A stretch of 64,000 nt of DNA from Cystobacter fuscus (GTDB lineage: Bacteria; Myxococcota; Myxococcia; Myxococcales; Myxococcaceae), in the NCBI RefSeq assembly GCF_002305875.1, contig NZ_CP022098.1:3968001-4032000 (forward strand). The letters run 5' to 3'. The notes beneath the pieces are model-generated. The model searched no databases. It was not told where the DNA came from and was given only the letters and a program-made list of their open reading frames with translations. Shown in pieces: positions 46,231 through 53,914 of this stretch; positions within the stretch are counted from its first letter, which is position 1; each line of letters starts with the position of its first letter. Both the position numbers and the translations under genes were made by a program.

Positions 46231-46292
46231 TCATCGTTCCAAAAGAGGAACGCAGGTTCCCGAAAAGCCCAGCTATCGGATTCATCGTTCCA
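46231..46292. promoter_or_regulatory. Repeated operator-like sites between LysR and SDR genes
   Basis: TCATCGTTCCA occurs at 46231-46241 and again at 46282-46292. The first copy is also half of a perfect dyad CGTTCC-aaaaga-GGAACG (46235-46252). Such paired sites are what LysR regulators bind between divergent genes. Sequence is observed; binding is inference. Confidence 0.5.
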
Positions 46293-46352
46293 AATCTAGA
46301 TCTATCCCATCGCGACGACGAACTCCGCCGCCGCATCACAGGGAGAAAGACC

Positions 46353-47105
46353 ATGAGCAACAAACTTCAGGGCAAGGTGGCGGTCGTGACGGGTGGGACG
46401 TCGGGAATCGGGCTGGCCACGGCGAAGCGGTTCGCCGCCGAGGGCGCCACCGTCTTCATCACGGGCCGCCGCCAGGCGGAGCTGGATGCCGCGGTGAAGT
46501 TGATCGGCCCCAGCGCCACGGGGGTTCGGGCGGATGCCTCGAACCTGGCCGATCTCGACCGCCTCTACGAGGTGGTGAAGCAGAACAAGGCCCCCCTCGA
46601 CATCCTCGTCGCCAACGCGGGAGGCGGTGAGTTCGCCCCCCTGGGCTCCATCACCGAGAAGCACTTCGACGACACCTTCGCCACCAACGTCAAGGGCATG
46701 CTGTTCACGGTGCAGAAGGCCCTGCCGCTGCTGCGCGACGGCGCCTCCATCATCCTCACGGGCTCGACGGCGGGCATCCAGGGCACTCCGGCGTTCAGCG
46801 TCTACTCCGCGACCAAGGCCGCCGTGCGCAGCTTCGCCCGCAATTGGATCCTCGATTTGAAGGACCGCCGCATCCGCGTCAACGTCATCAGCCCGGGCCC
46901 CATCAAGACGCCCGGTCTGCATGGGCTCGCCCCGAATGAGGAGGCGGCGCGGGCGCTCTTCGAGCAGATGGCCACCACCATTCCCCTGGGCCGGCTGGGC
47001 GACCCGGACGAGGTCGCCAGGACGGCGGTGTTCCTCGGCTCGGAGGACAGCAGCTTCGTCAACGGAGCCGAGCTCTTCGTCGACGGCGGCGCGGCGCAGA
47101 TCTGA
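46353..47105 (+). CDS. SDR-family NAD(P)-dependent oxidoreductase
   Basis: 250 residues from ATG 46353 with GGGAG upstream. Classical SDR motifs: TGGTSGIG (nucleotide binding, about 14-21), NAGGG, catalytic Ser in [14 protein letters not shown] (Tyr/Lys) and the SPGPIKTPG loop. GRR after the second strand suggests NADP preference. Substrate unknown; a quinone/aldehyde detoxifying role would fit divergent LysR control. Two repeated operator-like sites lie upstream. Confidence 0.92.
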   Translation: MSNKLQGKVAVVTGGTSGIGLATAKRFAAEGATVFITGRRQAELDAAVKLIGPSATGVRADASNLADLDRLYEVVKQNKAPLDILVANAGGGEFAPLGSITEKHFDDTFATNVKGMLFTVQKALPLLRDGASIILTGSTAGIQGTPAFSVYSATKAAVRSFARNWILDLKDRRIRVNVISPGPIKTPGLHGLAPNEEAARALFEQMATTIPLGRLGDPDEVARTAVFLGSEDSSFVNGAELFVDGGAAQI

Positions 47106-47163
47106 AGCACACCCGCCCCGGGGCAAGGGCCCGTGCCCTCGACCCCGGGGAGCAGGCCGAGTC

Positions 47164-50100
47164 TCAGACCCGCTCGACGCGCACACGCGCGGGCAGCCCG
47201 TTGAGGCTCACTTCCTCCTCGGTGGTGAAGCCCTCGGGGCCCACGTTCAGCTCCGAGGTGAGCGTCTCCCGGGAGATGAGCTCACGCGCCTCCTGGGTCA
47301 CCTTGCGCACGCGCGCGTCTCCGTCCACCCACAGGCGGATGCGATCCGTGTACCCGAGCGCCATGTCCTTGCGCGCCGCCTGCACGCGGGCGAGCAGCTC
47401 GCGCACCAGGCCCTCGTCCACGAGCGCCTCCGTGAGCTCCGTGTGGAGCACCACCACGCCCACGCCCGAGCCCGCGGCGGCATAGCCCGCGTTGGCCTCC
47501 ACGAGGACTTCGAGCTCCTCGGCGGGGAACACCATGGCCTCGCCGCCCACCGTCAGGGCCACCTTGCCCTCGCGGGCGAGCTCCGCCTGGAGCAGGCGGC
47601 TGTCGGCGGCGTCGAAGGCCTTGCGCACCGGGGCGAGCTTGGGGCCCAGGCGGCTGCCCATGGTGCGCAGGTTGGGCCGGACCTTGTAGCGCACCACGTC
47701 CGCCTCCTGGCCCGCCTCGAGGAAGCGCACCGTGTGCACGTTCAGCTCGTCGGTGAGCAGGTGCTCGTAGTGGGCCACGCGCTCGCGCAGCTCGCGGCGC
47801 GCGAGCACCACGTCCACGCGCGAGAGCGGCTGGCGCACCTTGAGACGGTTGTCCGTGCGCACCTTGAGGCCGAGCGACACGAGCTCGCGCACCGCGCCCA
47901 TCTCCGTGGAGAGCGCCTCGTCGATGAGGCTCGCGTCCGCTTCCGGGTAGTGGCCCAGGTGGACGCTCTCCGGCTGGGTGGTGGGCCAGGGCTGGCGCAC
48001 GAGGTTGCCCCACATCTCCTCGGAGAAGAAGGGCGTGAAGGGGGCGCTCATCGCCGCGAGCGTGGTGAGCACCTCGTACAGGGTGAAGTACGCGTCCTGC
48101 TTGTCCTGCTCCAGGCCCGGCGCCCAGAAGCGGTCCCGGCTGCGGCGCAGGTACCAGTTGGACAGGGCGTCCACGAGCGCCACCATGCGCTGGGCGGCGT
48201 CGTACACCTGGTAGGTGTCCAGGCCCCGGGTGACGTCGCGCAGGGCGAGCTGCACCTCGGAGAGGATCCACCTGTCCAGCACCGGACGCTGGGCGGGGGG
48301 GCGCCAGCCGGTGCTCTTCTGGATGGCGCGCCAGGGCACCTCGGTGGCGTCCGGGTTGCCCTTGGCCGGAGAGAAGCCGTCGATGTTCGCGTAGATGGTG
48401 AAGAACGAGTAGACGTTGCGCAGCTTGACCTGGAAGTCCTTCTGCAACATGCGCACGTTGCTCAGCGAGTGGCGCGTGTTGGACCAGGTGGGGCTGGCGG
48501 CGAAGAAGAACCAGCGGAAGGCGTCCGCGCCGGGGGCCCGGCTGGCGGGGTCCTTGAGCACCACGCGCTCGTCGGGCGGCAGCCGGGGCACCTCCACCGG
48601 CATCACCTCCGCGCCGCGCGCCGGGGGCTTCACGCCCAGGGCCGCGAGGTCCTTCGCGGCGAGCAGCACCACGCGGCGCTTGAGCTTCTTGTGCACCTTG
48701 ACGGTGAGCGTCAGCGCCTTGTCGGGCGCGTCCGGACGGAACACCTGGAGCTTGGCGCCCTCCTGGAGATCCAACCCCTCGAGGTCCTCGCGGGCGATGA
48801 GCGCCTCGCCGGGCACGCCGGGCACGCCCGCGCGCGCGTCGTCGAGCACGGCGAAGTCCATGCGCACTTCATCGAGGATGATCTCCGGCGGGGTGTAGTT
48901 GCCCTTGGACTTGGACTCCTTCTTGCCCTCCTTGTCGGAGACGTGGCCGAGCACGATGCAGTTCTTGTAGGGCAGGGGGTAGTCGCGCGCGGGCGCAATC
49001 CCCTGGCGTGCCTGCGTCTCCTCGTCGAAGACGAGCGTGCTGATCATCAGCAGCGAGTAGAACCAGCCGCGCGTCTGATCGATCGCCTCGGAGATGAAGT
49101 CCGCGGGGAAGGCGCGGGTGAACTTCTCGTGCGAGCCGGGCGCGTGGGGGTAGCCCCACTGGGCGAAGGGCATGCACCCGGAGTCGAACCACACGTCCAC
49201 CACCTCGGGCACGCGCACGAAGCGACCGGGGGTGCCGGGCTTCTCGTAGGTGACCTTGTCGATCCACGGCTTGTGGACGATGAGGTGCTCGGCGCCGGCG
49301 GACTCGGGCTTGCTCGCGAGGAAGGCCTTGAGCTCGGCCTCCACGGCGCCAAGCGTGCTGCCGGGCTTGCCGCGCAGGGACTCGAGCGACGCGTGGGCCT
49401 CCACTTCGCCCGTCTCCGAGTGGACCCAGAGGGGCAGGGGTGTGCCCCAGTAGCGCTCGCGCGAGAGGGCCCAGTCCACGTTGTTGGCGAGGAAGTCGCC
49501 GAAGCGGCCCTCCTTGATGTGGTCGGGGACCCAGTTGACCTGGCGGTTGTTGGCGATGGCCTTGTCCTTCACGGACGTGGTGCGGATGTACCAGGCGGGC
49601 CGGGCGAACTGGATGAGCGGGTCGTCATCCGCGCGCCAGCAGAAGGGGTACTCGTGGCGGTACTGCTCCATGAGCACGAGCCGGCCGCGCTCCTTGAGCT
49701 CGCGCTGGATCTCCTTGTCCGCGTCCTTGACGAAGCGCCCGGTGAGCGAGGGGAAGTCCTCGCCGAAGGTGCCGTCCGGACGGATGGCGCAGAACATCTC
49801 CAGGGGCTGGGTGAAGCGGGTGCGCTCGCGGCGGAAGGCCTCGTAGTCGTCCTCGCCGAAGGCCGGCGCGACGTGCACGATGCCCGTGCCGCTGGTGAGG
49901 GTGACGAAGTCCGCGCCGATGACGCGCCAGGCGGGCGCCTCGGTGCCACCCTGGGCGAGCGGCAGTTGGGTGTCGCCCACGCGCTGGACGTAGACGTCGT
50001 AGGGCGGCAGGTAGCGCCGGCCCACCAGCTCGCTGCCCTTGAGGGTGGCGAGCACGGGCAGGTCCTTCTTGAGCTTCTTGGCCAGCTCCTCGCGCAGGGC

Positions 50101-50892
50101 CGCGGCGACGATGAGCTTGCGCTCGCCCGCGTCCACGGTGACGTAGTCCACGGTGGGGTTGACCGCGGCGTACATGTTGGAGGGCAGCGTCCAGGGCGTG
50201 GTGGTCCAGATGAGCAGCGCGGTGTCGGGCGTGTCGCGCAGCGGGAAGGCCACGTAGGCGCTGGGATCGTCCACGGTGCGGTAGCCCATGCCGACCTCGC
50301 CCGAGCTGAGCGCCGTGCCGCCCTGGGGCCACCACCAGACGATTTTATGGCCGCGGTAGAGCAGGCCCTTGCGGTACAGCTCGGCGAGCGCCCACCAGAC
50401 GCTCTCCACGTAGCCCCGGTGGTAGGTGACGTAGGCGTCCTTCAGGTCCACCCAGAAGCCGATGCGCTCGGTGAGCCGCTCCCACTCGGAGGTGTAGCGG
50501 AAGACGGACTCGATGCAGCGCTCGGTGAAGGGCTCCACGCCGTAGCGCTCGATCTCCGCCTTGCCGTGGATACGCAGCTCCTTCTCGACCTCCACCTCGA
50601 CGGGCAGGCCGTGCGTGTCCCAGCCCGCCTTGCGGGGGACGCGGTAGCCGCGCATGGTCTTGTATCGGGGGAACAGGTCCTTGATGACGCGCGTGAGGAC
50701 GTGGCCGTTGTGGGGCAGGCCGTTGGCGGTGGGCGGGCCCTCGTAGAAGACGAAGCCGGGAGCGTTGTCCCGTCCCTGGAGCGTCCGCTCGAAGATGCGG
50801 CGCTCCTTCCAGAAGGAGAGGACGCGGCGTTCGTCCGCGGGGAAGTCCAGCTCCGCGGGAACGGCGGTGAACAGGGCAGAGGGAGGAGGCAT
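47164..50892 (-). CDS. ileS: Isoleucyl-tRNA synthetase with an inserted domain after KMSKS
   Basis: 1242 residues from ATG 50892 (a GTG six codons upstream is also open). Class I synthetase that charges tRNA-Ile and edits valine. HIGH reads HNGH (residues 61-64) in the eukaryote-like style of IleS2, and KMSKS reads KESKS (about residue 660). Right after it a segment of about 105-120 residues comes before the normal GADAFRWFF helix; ordinary IleRS has the two nearly adjacent. The protein is also longer than E. coli (938) or the eukaryote-like type (about 1050). The CP1 editing region and anticodon-binding tail are recognisable. Faces the SDR gene with a 58-nt gap. Confidence 0.95.
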   Translation of the reverse strand: MPPPSALFTAVPAELDFPADERRVLSFWKERRIFERTLQGRDNAPGFVFYEGPPTANGLPHNGHVLTRVIKDLFPRYKTMRGYRVPRKAGWDTHGLPVEVEVEKELRIHGKAEIERYGVEPFTERCIESVFRYTSEWERLTERIGFWVDLKDAYVTYHRGYVESVWWALAELYRKGLLYRGHKIVWWWPQGGTALSSGEVGMGYRTVDDPSAYVAFPLRDTPDTALLIWTTTPWTLPSNMYAAVNPTVDYVTVDAGERKLIVAAALREELAKKLKKDLPVLATLKGSELVGRRYLPPYDVYVQRVGDTQLPLAQGGTEAPAWRVIGADFVTLTSGTGIVHVAPAFGEDDYEAFRRERTRFTQPLEMFCAIRPDGTFGEDFPSLTGRFVKDADKEIQRELKERGRLVLMEQYRHEYPFCWRADDDPLIQFARPAWYIRTTSVKDKAIANNRQVNWVPDHIKEGRFGDFLANNVDWALSRERYWGTPLPLWVHSETGEVEAHASLESLRGKPGSTLGAVEAELKAFLASKPESAGAEHLIVHKPWIDKVTYEKPGTPGRFVRVPEVVDVWFDSGCMPFAQWGYPHAPGSHEKFTRAFPADFISEAIDQTRGWFYSLLMISTLVFDEETQARQGIAPARDYPLPYKNCIVLGHVSDKEGKKESKSKGNYTPPEIILDEVRMDFAVLDDARAGVPGVPGEALIAREDLEGLDLQEGAKLQVFRPDAPDKALTLTVKVHKKLKRRVVLLAAKDLAALGVKPPARGAEVMPVEVPRLPPDERVVLKDPASRAPGADAFRWFFFAASPTWSNTRHSLSNVRMLQKDFQVKLRNVYSFFTIYANIDGFSPAKGNPDATEVPWRAIQKSTGWRPPAQRPVLDRWILSEVQLALRDVTRGLDTYQVYDAAQRMVALVDALSNWYLRRSRDRFWAPGLEQDKQDAYFTLYEVLTTLAAMSAPFTPFFSEEMWGNLVRQPWPTTQPESVHLGHYPEADASLIDEALSTEMGAVRELVSLGLKVRTDNRLKVRQPLSRVDVVLARRELRERVAHYEHLLTDELNVHTVRFLEAGQEADVVRYKVRPNLRTMGSRLGPKLAPVRKAFDAADSRLLQAELAREGKVALTVGGEAMVFPAEELEVLVEANAGYAAAGSGVGVVVLHTELTEALVDEGLVRELLARVQAARKDMALGYTDRIRLWVDGDARVRKVTQEARELISRETLTSELNVGPEGFTTEEEVSLNGLPARVRVERV

Positions 50893-50958
50893 GGGGGTGC
50901 GTCGTAGCACGAAGGCGGTGGGAGGCTCCCGGGCGATCTTTTCCGACGGTCCGTGGCT

Positions 50959-51729
50959 CTAGGGCTGGGCGGATTGCGGCGGGCGGCCCCGGTCCTTGGC
51001 GACGGGCAGGTAGCACTTGCCCTGGTACTCGGCCTGGACGTCCAGGCAGGGGGGACGCTGGTCCAGGGCCATCCAACACCCCTTGTTGATCTCCTCCTCC
51101 CACAGTTCGGGTTTGCAGGGGGTGATGGCTTGATTCCGGAAGGGCTTCTTGGGCAGTGGATAAGCGAGGGAGGTGGGGGCCGGTGGGGCCGAGCCGGTCA
51201 AGAGCGGCGCATCCACCTTGGAGCGGATGTCGGACAGCTCGACTGGAGAGGGGGACGGCGGGTGTCCGGGCCAGCCAGCCAGCAACAGCCCGGCGCCCAT
51301 GCCCAGTGCGAGCAGGGCGAGACCCGCGGCGGCGAGCATTCCCCTGGAAGGTGAGGGGGAGACGGGGGCGGGGGGTCCCGGTGGTGCCGAGAGGTGGCTC
51401 TGGACCTGGGGACTGTCCTCGACGGCTTGGACCGAGGCGCTCGTCAGCGCGAGGATGTCCGCCAGCTCCGTCAGGGGGACGCCCGCGGGGGCCTGCTCCG
51501 GTCGAATGGTGACGGATGGCGGCGTGGGCCGGCAGAGGATCCGGACCTCCCAGGAGCCCGAGGGTTGCCACTCCACGTGCTCGCCGGGCATCAGCGTCAG
51601 GGCCGGCTGCCCCGTGCCCGTGTCCCTCGATTCATAGAGGCGTCCCAGGTTGGGCTCCACCTCCTCGCACCGCCTGCCGAGCTGGAACGGTCCCAGCCCG
51701 CCGTCTTTGTCGCTCTTCTCGTTCGCCAT
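50959..51729 (-). CDS. Single-span membrane protein with Cys-rich C-terminus, kinase-accessory-like
   Basis: About 256 residues from ATG 51729 (an upstream frame start at 51753 is possible). An N-terminal region with two antiparallel-strand-like stretches (FQLGRRCEEVEPNLGRLYE), a Pro-rich linker, one span (MLAAAGLALLALGMGAGLLLAG, read in part) and a C-terminal segment with four spaced Cys, containing INKGCWMAL and PPCLDVQAEYQGKCYLPV. I recall similar N- and C-terminal pieces in myxobacterial Ser/Thr kinase-linked proteins, but that is memory, not proof. No kinase motifs are seen here. It follows ileS on the same strand after 66 nt. Confidence 0.5.
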   Translation of the reverse strand: MANEKSDKDGGLGPFQLGRRCEEVEPNLGRLYESRDTGTGQPALTLMPGEHVEWQPSGSWEVRILCRPTPPSVTIRPEQAPAGVPLTELADILALTSASVQAVEDSPQVQSHLSAPPGPPAPVSPSPSRGMLAAAGLALLALGMGAGLLLAGWPGHPPSPSPVELSDIRSKVDAPLLTGSAPPAPTSLAYPLPKKPFRNQAITPCKPELWEEEINKGCWMALDQRPPCLDVQAEYQGKCYLPVAKDRGRPPQSAQP

Positions 51730-51863
51730 GAGCCTTCCCTTCGTGGAAGCCACTCCTCACGGAAACGGATTCGACTTTTCAAGTCAAGTGGAATGACGGG
51801 TCTTGTTGGGTTCGACGAATCAAAGACAGGGGGCAGCCGCGGCGCCTCTCGTGTGCATGTCCC

Positions 51864-52517
51864 TCAGAGGTCCTCTTGGCGCAGGCGACCTTGGCGCCGG
51901 AGTTCGGATGCCACGAACGGAGCCCGCCGCTCGAGATAGGAGAGCTCGATGTCTCCCCGCTCGTAGCAGGTGACGTACTCTTCACGCGCCTTGAGGCACT
52001 CGGGCATGTTGAGCACGAGGAGGGTTTCCTCGATCTCCTTCGCCTTGCGCGTGGGAGCCTTGGGGCCGCGAATGACCTGGAATGCCACGAGTTCCAAGGC
52101 GAACCAACCCTTGGCCACCTCGAAGGGGTCCACCAGAGAGGTCAGGTCGTTCTTCTTCGCGTTGATGAGCGCGGCGCAGAGCCGGTAGTTCGACCACTCA
52201 TAGACCTGGTCCCACGCGCGTGACTTCGGAAGGACGTGGTCGATGGTCGGGTTGCCCGTTGCATGCTCGAAATAGAGCGCCAGGTAGGCACAGCGGCGCT
52301 CATAGGCCTCCAGCATGTCCGGGAGGGCGTCACGCCAGAACGGGGGGAAGGCGTCGGCGGGAATGTCGGCCTCGCGGGCCGCGAGCTTCTTGCGGCGAGG
52401 GCCCCGGCGCTCGAGACGCGGCTTTCGGCCGACCAGCTCATCAATGGCGGACAGCCCCTTCTTGCGAACCTTCTTGTCGAAGTGGGGCGGCTCCTTCGCG
52501 GGCGTGACCGGTATCAC
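51864..52517 (-). CDS. HNH-type nuclease, PtuB-like (candidate Septu defence)
   Basis: 217 residues from GTG 52517, which overlaps the ATPase TGA (GTGA); a GTG further up at 52565 is less likely. HNH-like core: Cys76, TIDHVLPKSRAWD with Asp93-His94, EWSNYRLC with Asn110, then NAKKND (Asn119). The zinc CxxC pair of many HNH proteins is incomplete. This TIGR02646/PtuB-like layout is found beside AAA ATPases in Septu anti-phage systems and some retrons. Cytosolic; would cut nucleic acid when the ATPase senses infection. Tentative in subtype. Confidence 0.72.
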   Translation of the reverse strand: MIPVTPAKEPPHFDKKVRKKGLSAIDELVGRKPRLERRGPRRKKLAAREADIPADAFPPFWRDALPDMLEAYERRCAYLALYFEHATGNPTIDHVLPKSRAWDQVYEWSNYRLCAALINAKKNDLTSLVDPFEVAKGWFALELVAFQVIRGPKAPTRKAKEIEETLLVLNMPECLKAREEYVTCYERGDIELSYLERRAPFVASELRRQGRLRQEDL

Positions 52518-53764
52518 CGCTTGCCTCGCTTCGCTGGCTTGCGCTCCTCGACGAACTGTCCCCACCGGACCCAGAACGGATCAATGTCCGGAAGCCCCGC
52601 GGCGCGCAGTTTCTGGTCCGCGGACTCCACGTCCTGCCATTTCGGGTCCTTCTGACGGAGCAGCGCCAGCGCGGTCTCGATGGCGGACTCGGCTTCGAGC
52701 GACCGGGCCTTCCTCAAATCGAAGGCCTCGCTGGTGAGCCAGTTGGAGACCTCTCCCCGGCGCACGAACTCGCGCTTGCGCAGGACGACCCGGGCCTCTT
52801 CGAGGTCCAGGTCGAACCATGCGTCCTTCTTGACGTCGAAGAGTGGCTCCACGGAGGCCAGCACCAGGGGGGAGTGCGTCGCCGTGATGAGCTGGACGCG
52901 GGAGCGGTGGCTCCCGGTGAGCGCGTCCATCACGTTGAGCACGGCCGGTACGATGCGGCGCTGCCACTGGGGATGGAGGTGCGCTTCGATCTCATCGATG
53001 AGGAAGATGATCTCCCGGGCGGGATCGTCGCCACGAACCTCGGCCGCCGCGAGGTGTTCCTGCCAGGCCCAGATCAGCAGGTAGGTCAGGGCGATGATGC
53101 GCCGCATGCCCGCCGACGAGTGGGTCACGGCGACATCCTGGCCGTAGGGCATCCGCAGTGTCGGGTAGCGCTTCGGATCTTCCACGGTGAGCTTCCGCAG
53201 CTCCCCTGGGACCAGCGGCTTTCCCCCGGGCGGGGACAGCACCTGGAGAACCTTGGTCAGCATGTTGAAGGCCTCACCGTTCTCGCGCTGCCACGACGCC
53301 CAGTCGCGAATGAGCCCTTCACAGTGCGCGTTCCCCTCCCACACTTCGTGAGGCGCGAAGAGATAGGAGCTGGGACGGTCCGGCGTATCGGTCTTCCAGT
53401 AGTTGCGCGCCGGATCCCACACGGAGAAGCCACCGTCGACCTGCGCGTAAAGCACGAGCCCCGGAATCGCGGGCCGACCATTGTTGACGGACCAGCGCTC
53501 GGCCTTGCGGTCATACCTGCTCTCGTACGAGTAGCTACGAGGCGTGGACTTCGTGTAGCTGTACGCGATCCTGGGCTTGCCCTGCGAGGGAGAGGGAAGG
53601 ACCAGATAGCGTGCCCAGGTCCTGGTCAGGGCCCACCAGGCGATGTCCAGCAGGAAGCTCTTGCCCAGCCCGTTGTCGCCCGTGATGAGGTTGAGCCGTT
53701 GCGCGAGCCTCAGCTCCATCTCGGGCGCGGGTCCGACATTTTTCAGGTGCATCGACTCAAGCAT
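52514..53764 (-). CDS. AAA/ABC-type ATPase, PtuA-like (candidate Septu defence)
   Basis: 416 residues from ATG 53764 (a TTG at 53785 is an alternative). SMC/OLD-like single-gene ABC ATPase: Walker A GDNGLGKS (29-36), a signature-type SSAGMRR in the second half, Walker B IIFLIDEIEAHLHP and a switch His in TATHSP. It has no TOPRIM nuclease domain, so it is not an OLD protein. The HNH gene follows with a 4-nt overlap, matching the PtuA-PtuB order of Septu. The 5' end lies beside a relic of an immunity gene and a toxin gene on the other strand. Confidence 0.75.
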   Translation of the reverse strand: MLESMHLKNVGPAPEMELRLAQRLNLITGDNGLGKSFLLDIAWWALTRTWARYLVLPSPSQGKPRIAYSYTKSTPRSYSYESRYDRKAERWSVNNGRPAIPGLVLYAQVDGGFSVWDPARNYWKTDTPDRPSSYLFAPHEVWEGNAHCEGLIRDWASWQRENGEAFNMLTKVLQVLSPPGGKPLVPGELRKLTVEDPKRYPTLRMPYGQDVAVTHSSAGMRRIIALTYLLIWAWQEHLAAAEVRGDDPAREIIFLIDEIEAHLHPQWQRRIVPAVLNVMDALTGSHRSRVQLITATHSPLVLASVEPLFDVKKDAWFDLDLEEARVVLRKREFVRRGEVSNWLTSEAFDLRKARSLEAESAIETALALLRQKDPKWQDVESADQKLRAAGLPDIDPFWVRWGQFVEERKPAKRGKR

Positions 53765-53838
53765 CGACTTTGCCTCTCCGGGCAAGGGCTCTGGAGGAAG
53801 CTATGCCAATTCGGTCCGGTCAGAGCCGAAAACAGCAT

Positions 53839-53889
53839 CGCGAGTTGCTCGACCGGGCGGGCCTCATCGAACGTCCGGAACCCGGGTAG
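53839..53889 (+). pseudogene. Relic of the 3' end of an Imm52-like immunity gene
   Basis: Forty bases (53846-53885) are identical to 56154-56193 in the last codons of the downstream immunity gene; including seven bases upstream the match is 45 of 47. The reading frame here gives RELLDRAGLIERPEPG then stop, the same peptide as the end of the intact gene. Upstream sequence does not continue the gene. It marks a former copy of the toxin/immunity unit. Confidence 0.85.
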
Positions 53890-53914
53890 ACTCGCGAGTG
53901 ACACGAGGGACACC

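Noticed and set aside
46921-50907. 1328-codon open frame on the plus strand opposite ileS, and other long antisense frames (38442-41498 minus, 59171-61729 minus, 5367-8198 minus)
   Set aside because: Their products are mostly His/Arg/Gly/Ala-rich, which is the third-position codon-bias mirror of a high-G+C gene on the other strand. Each lies over a gene with clear motifs.
52514-53764. Calling the ATPase an OLD nuclease
   Set aside because: No TOPRIM acidic motifs follow the ATPase part. The nuclease function sits in the separate HNH gene.
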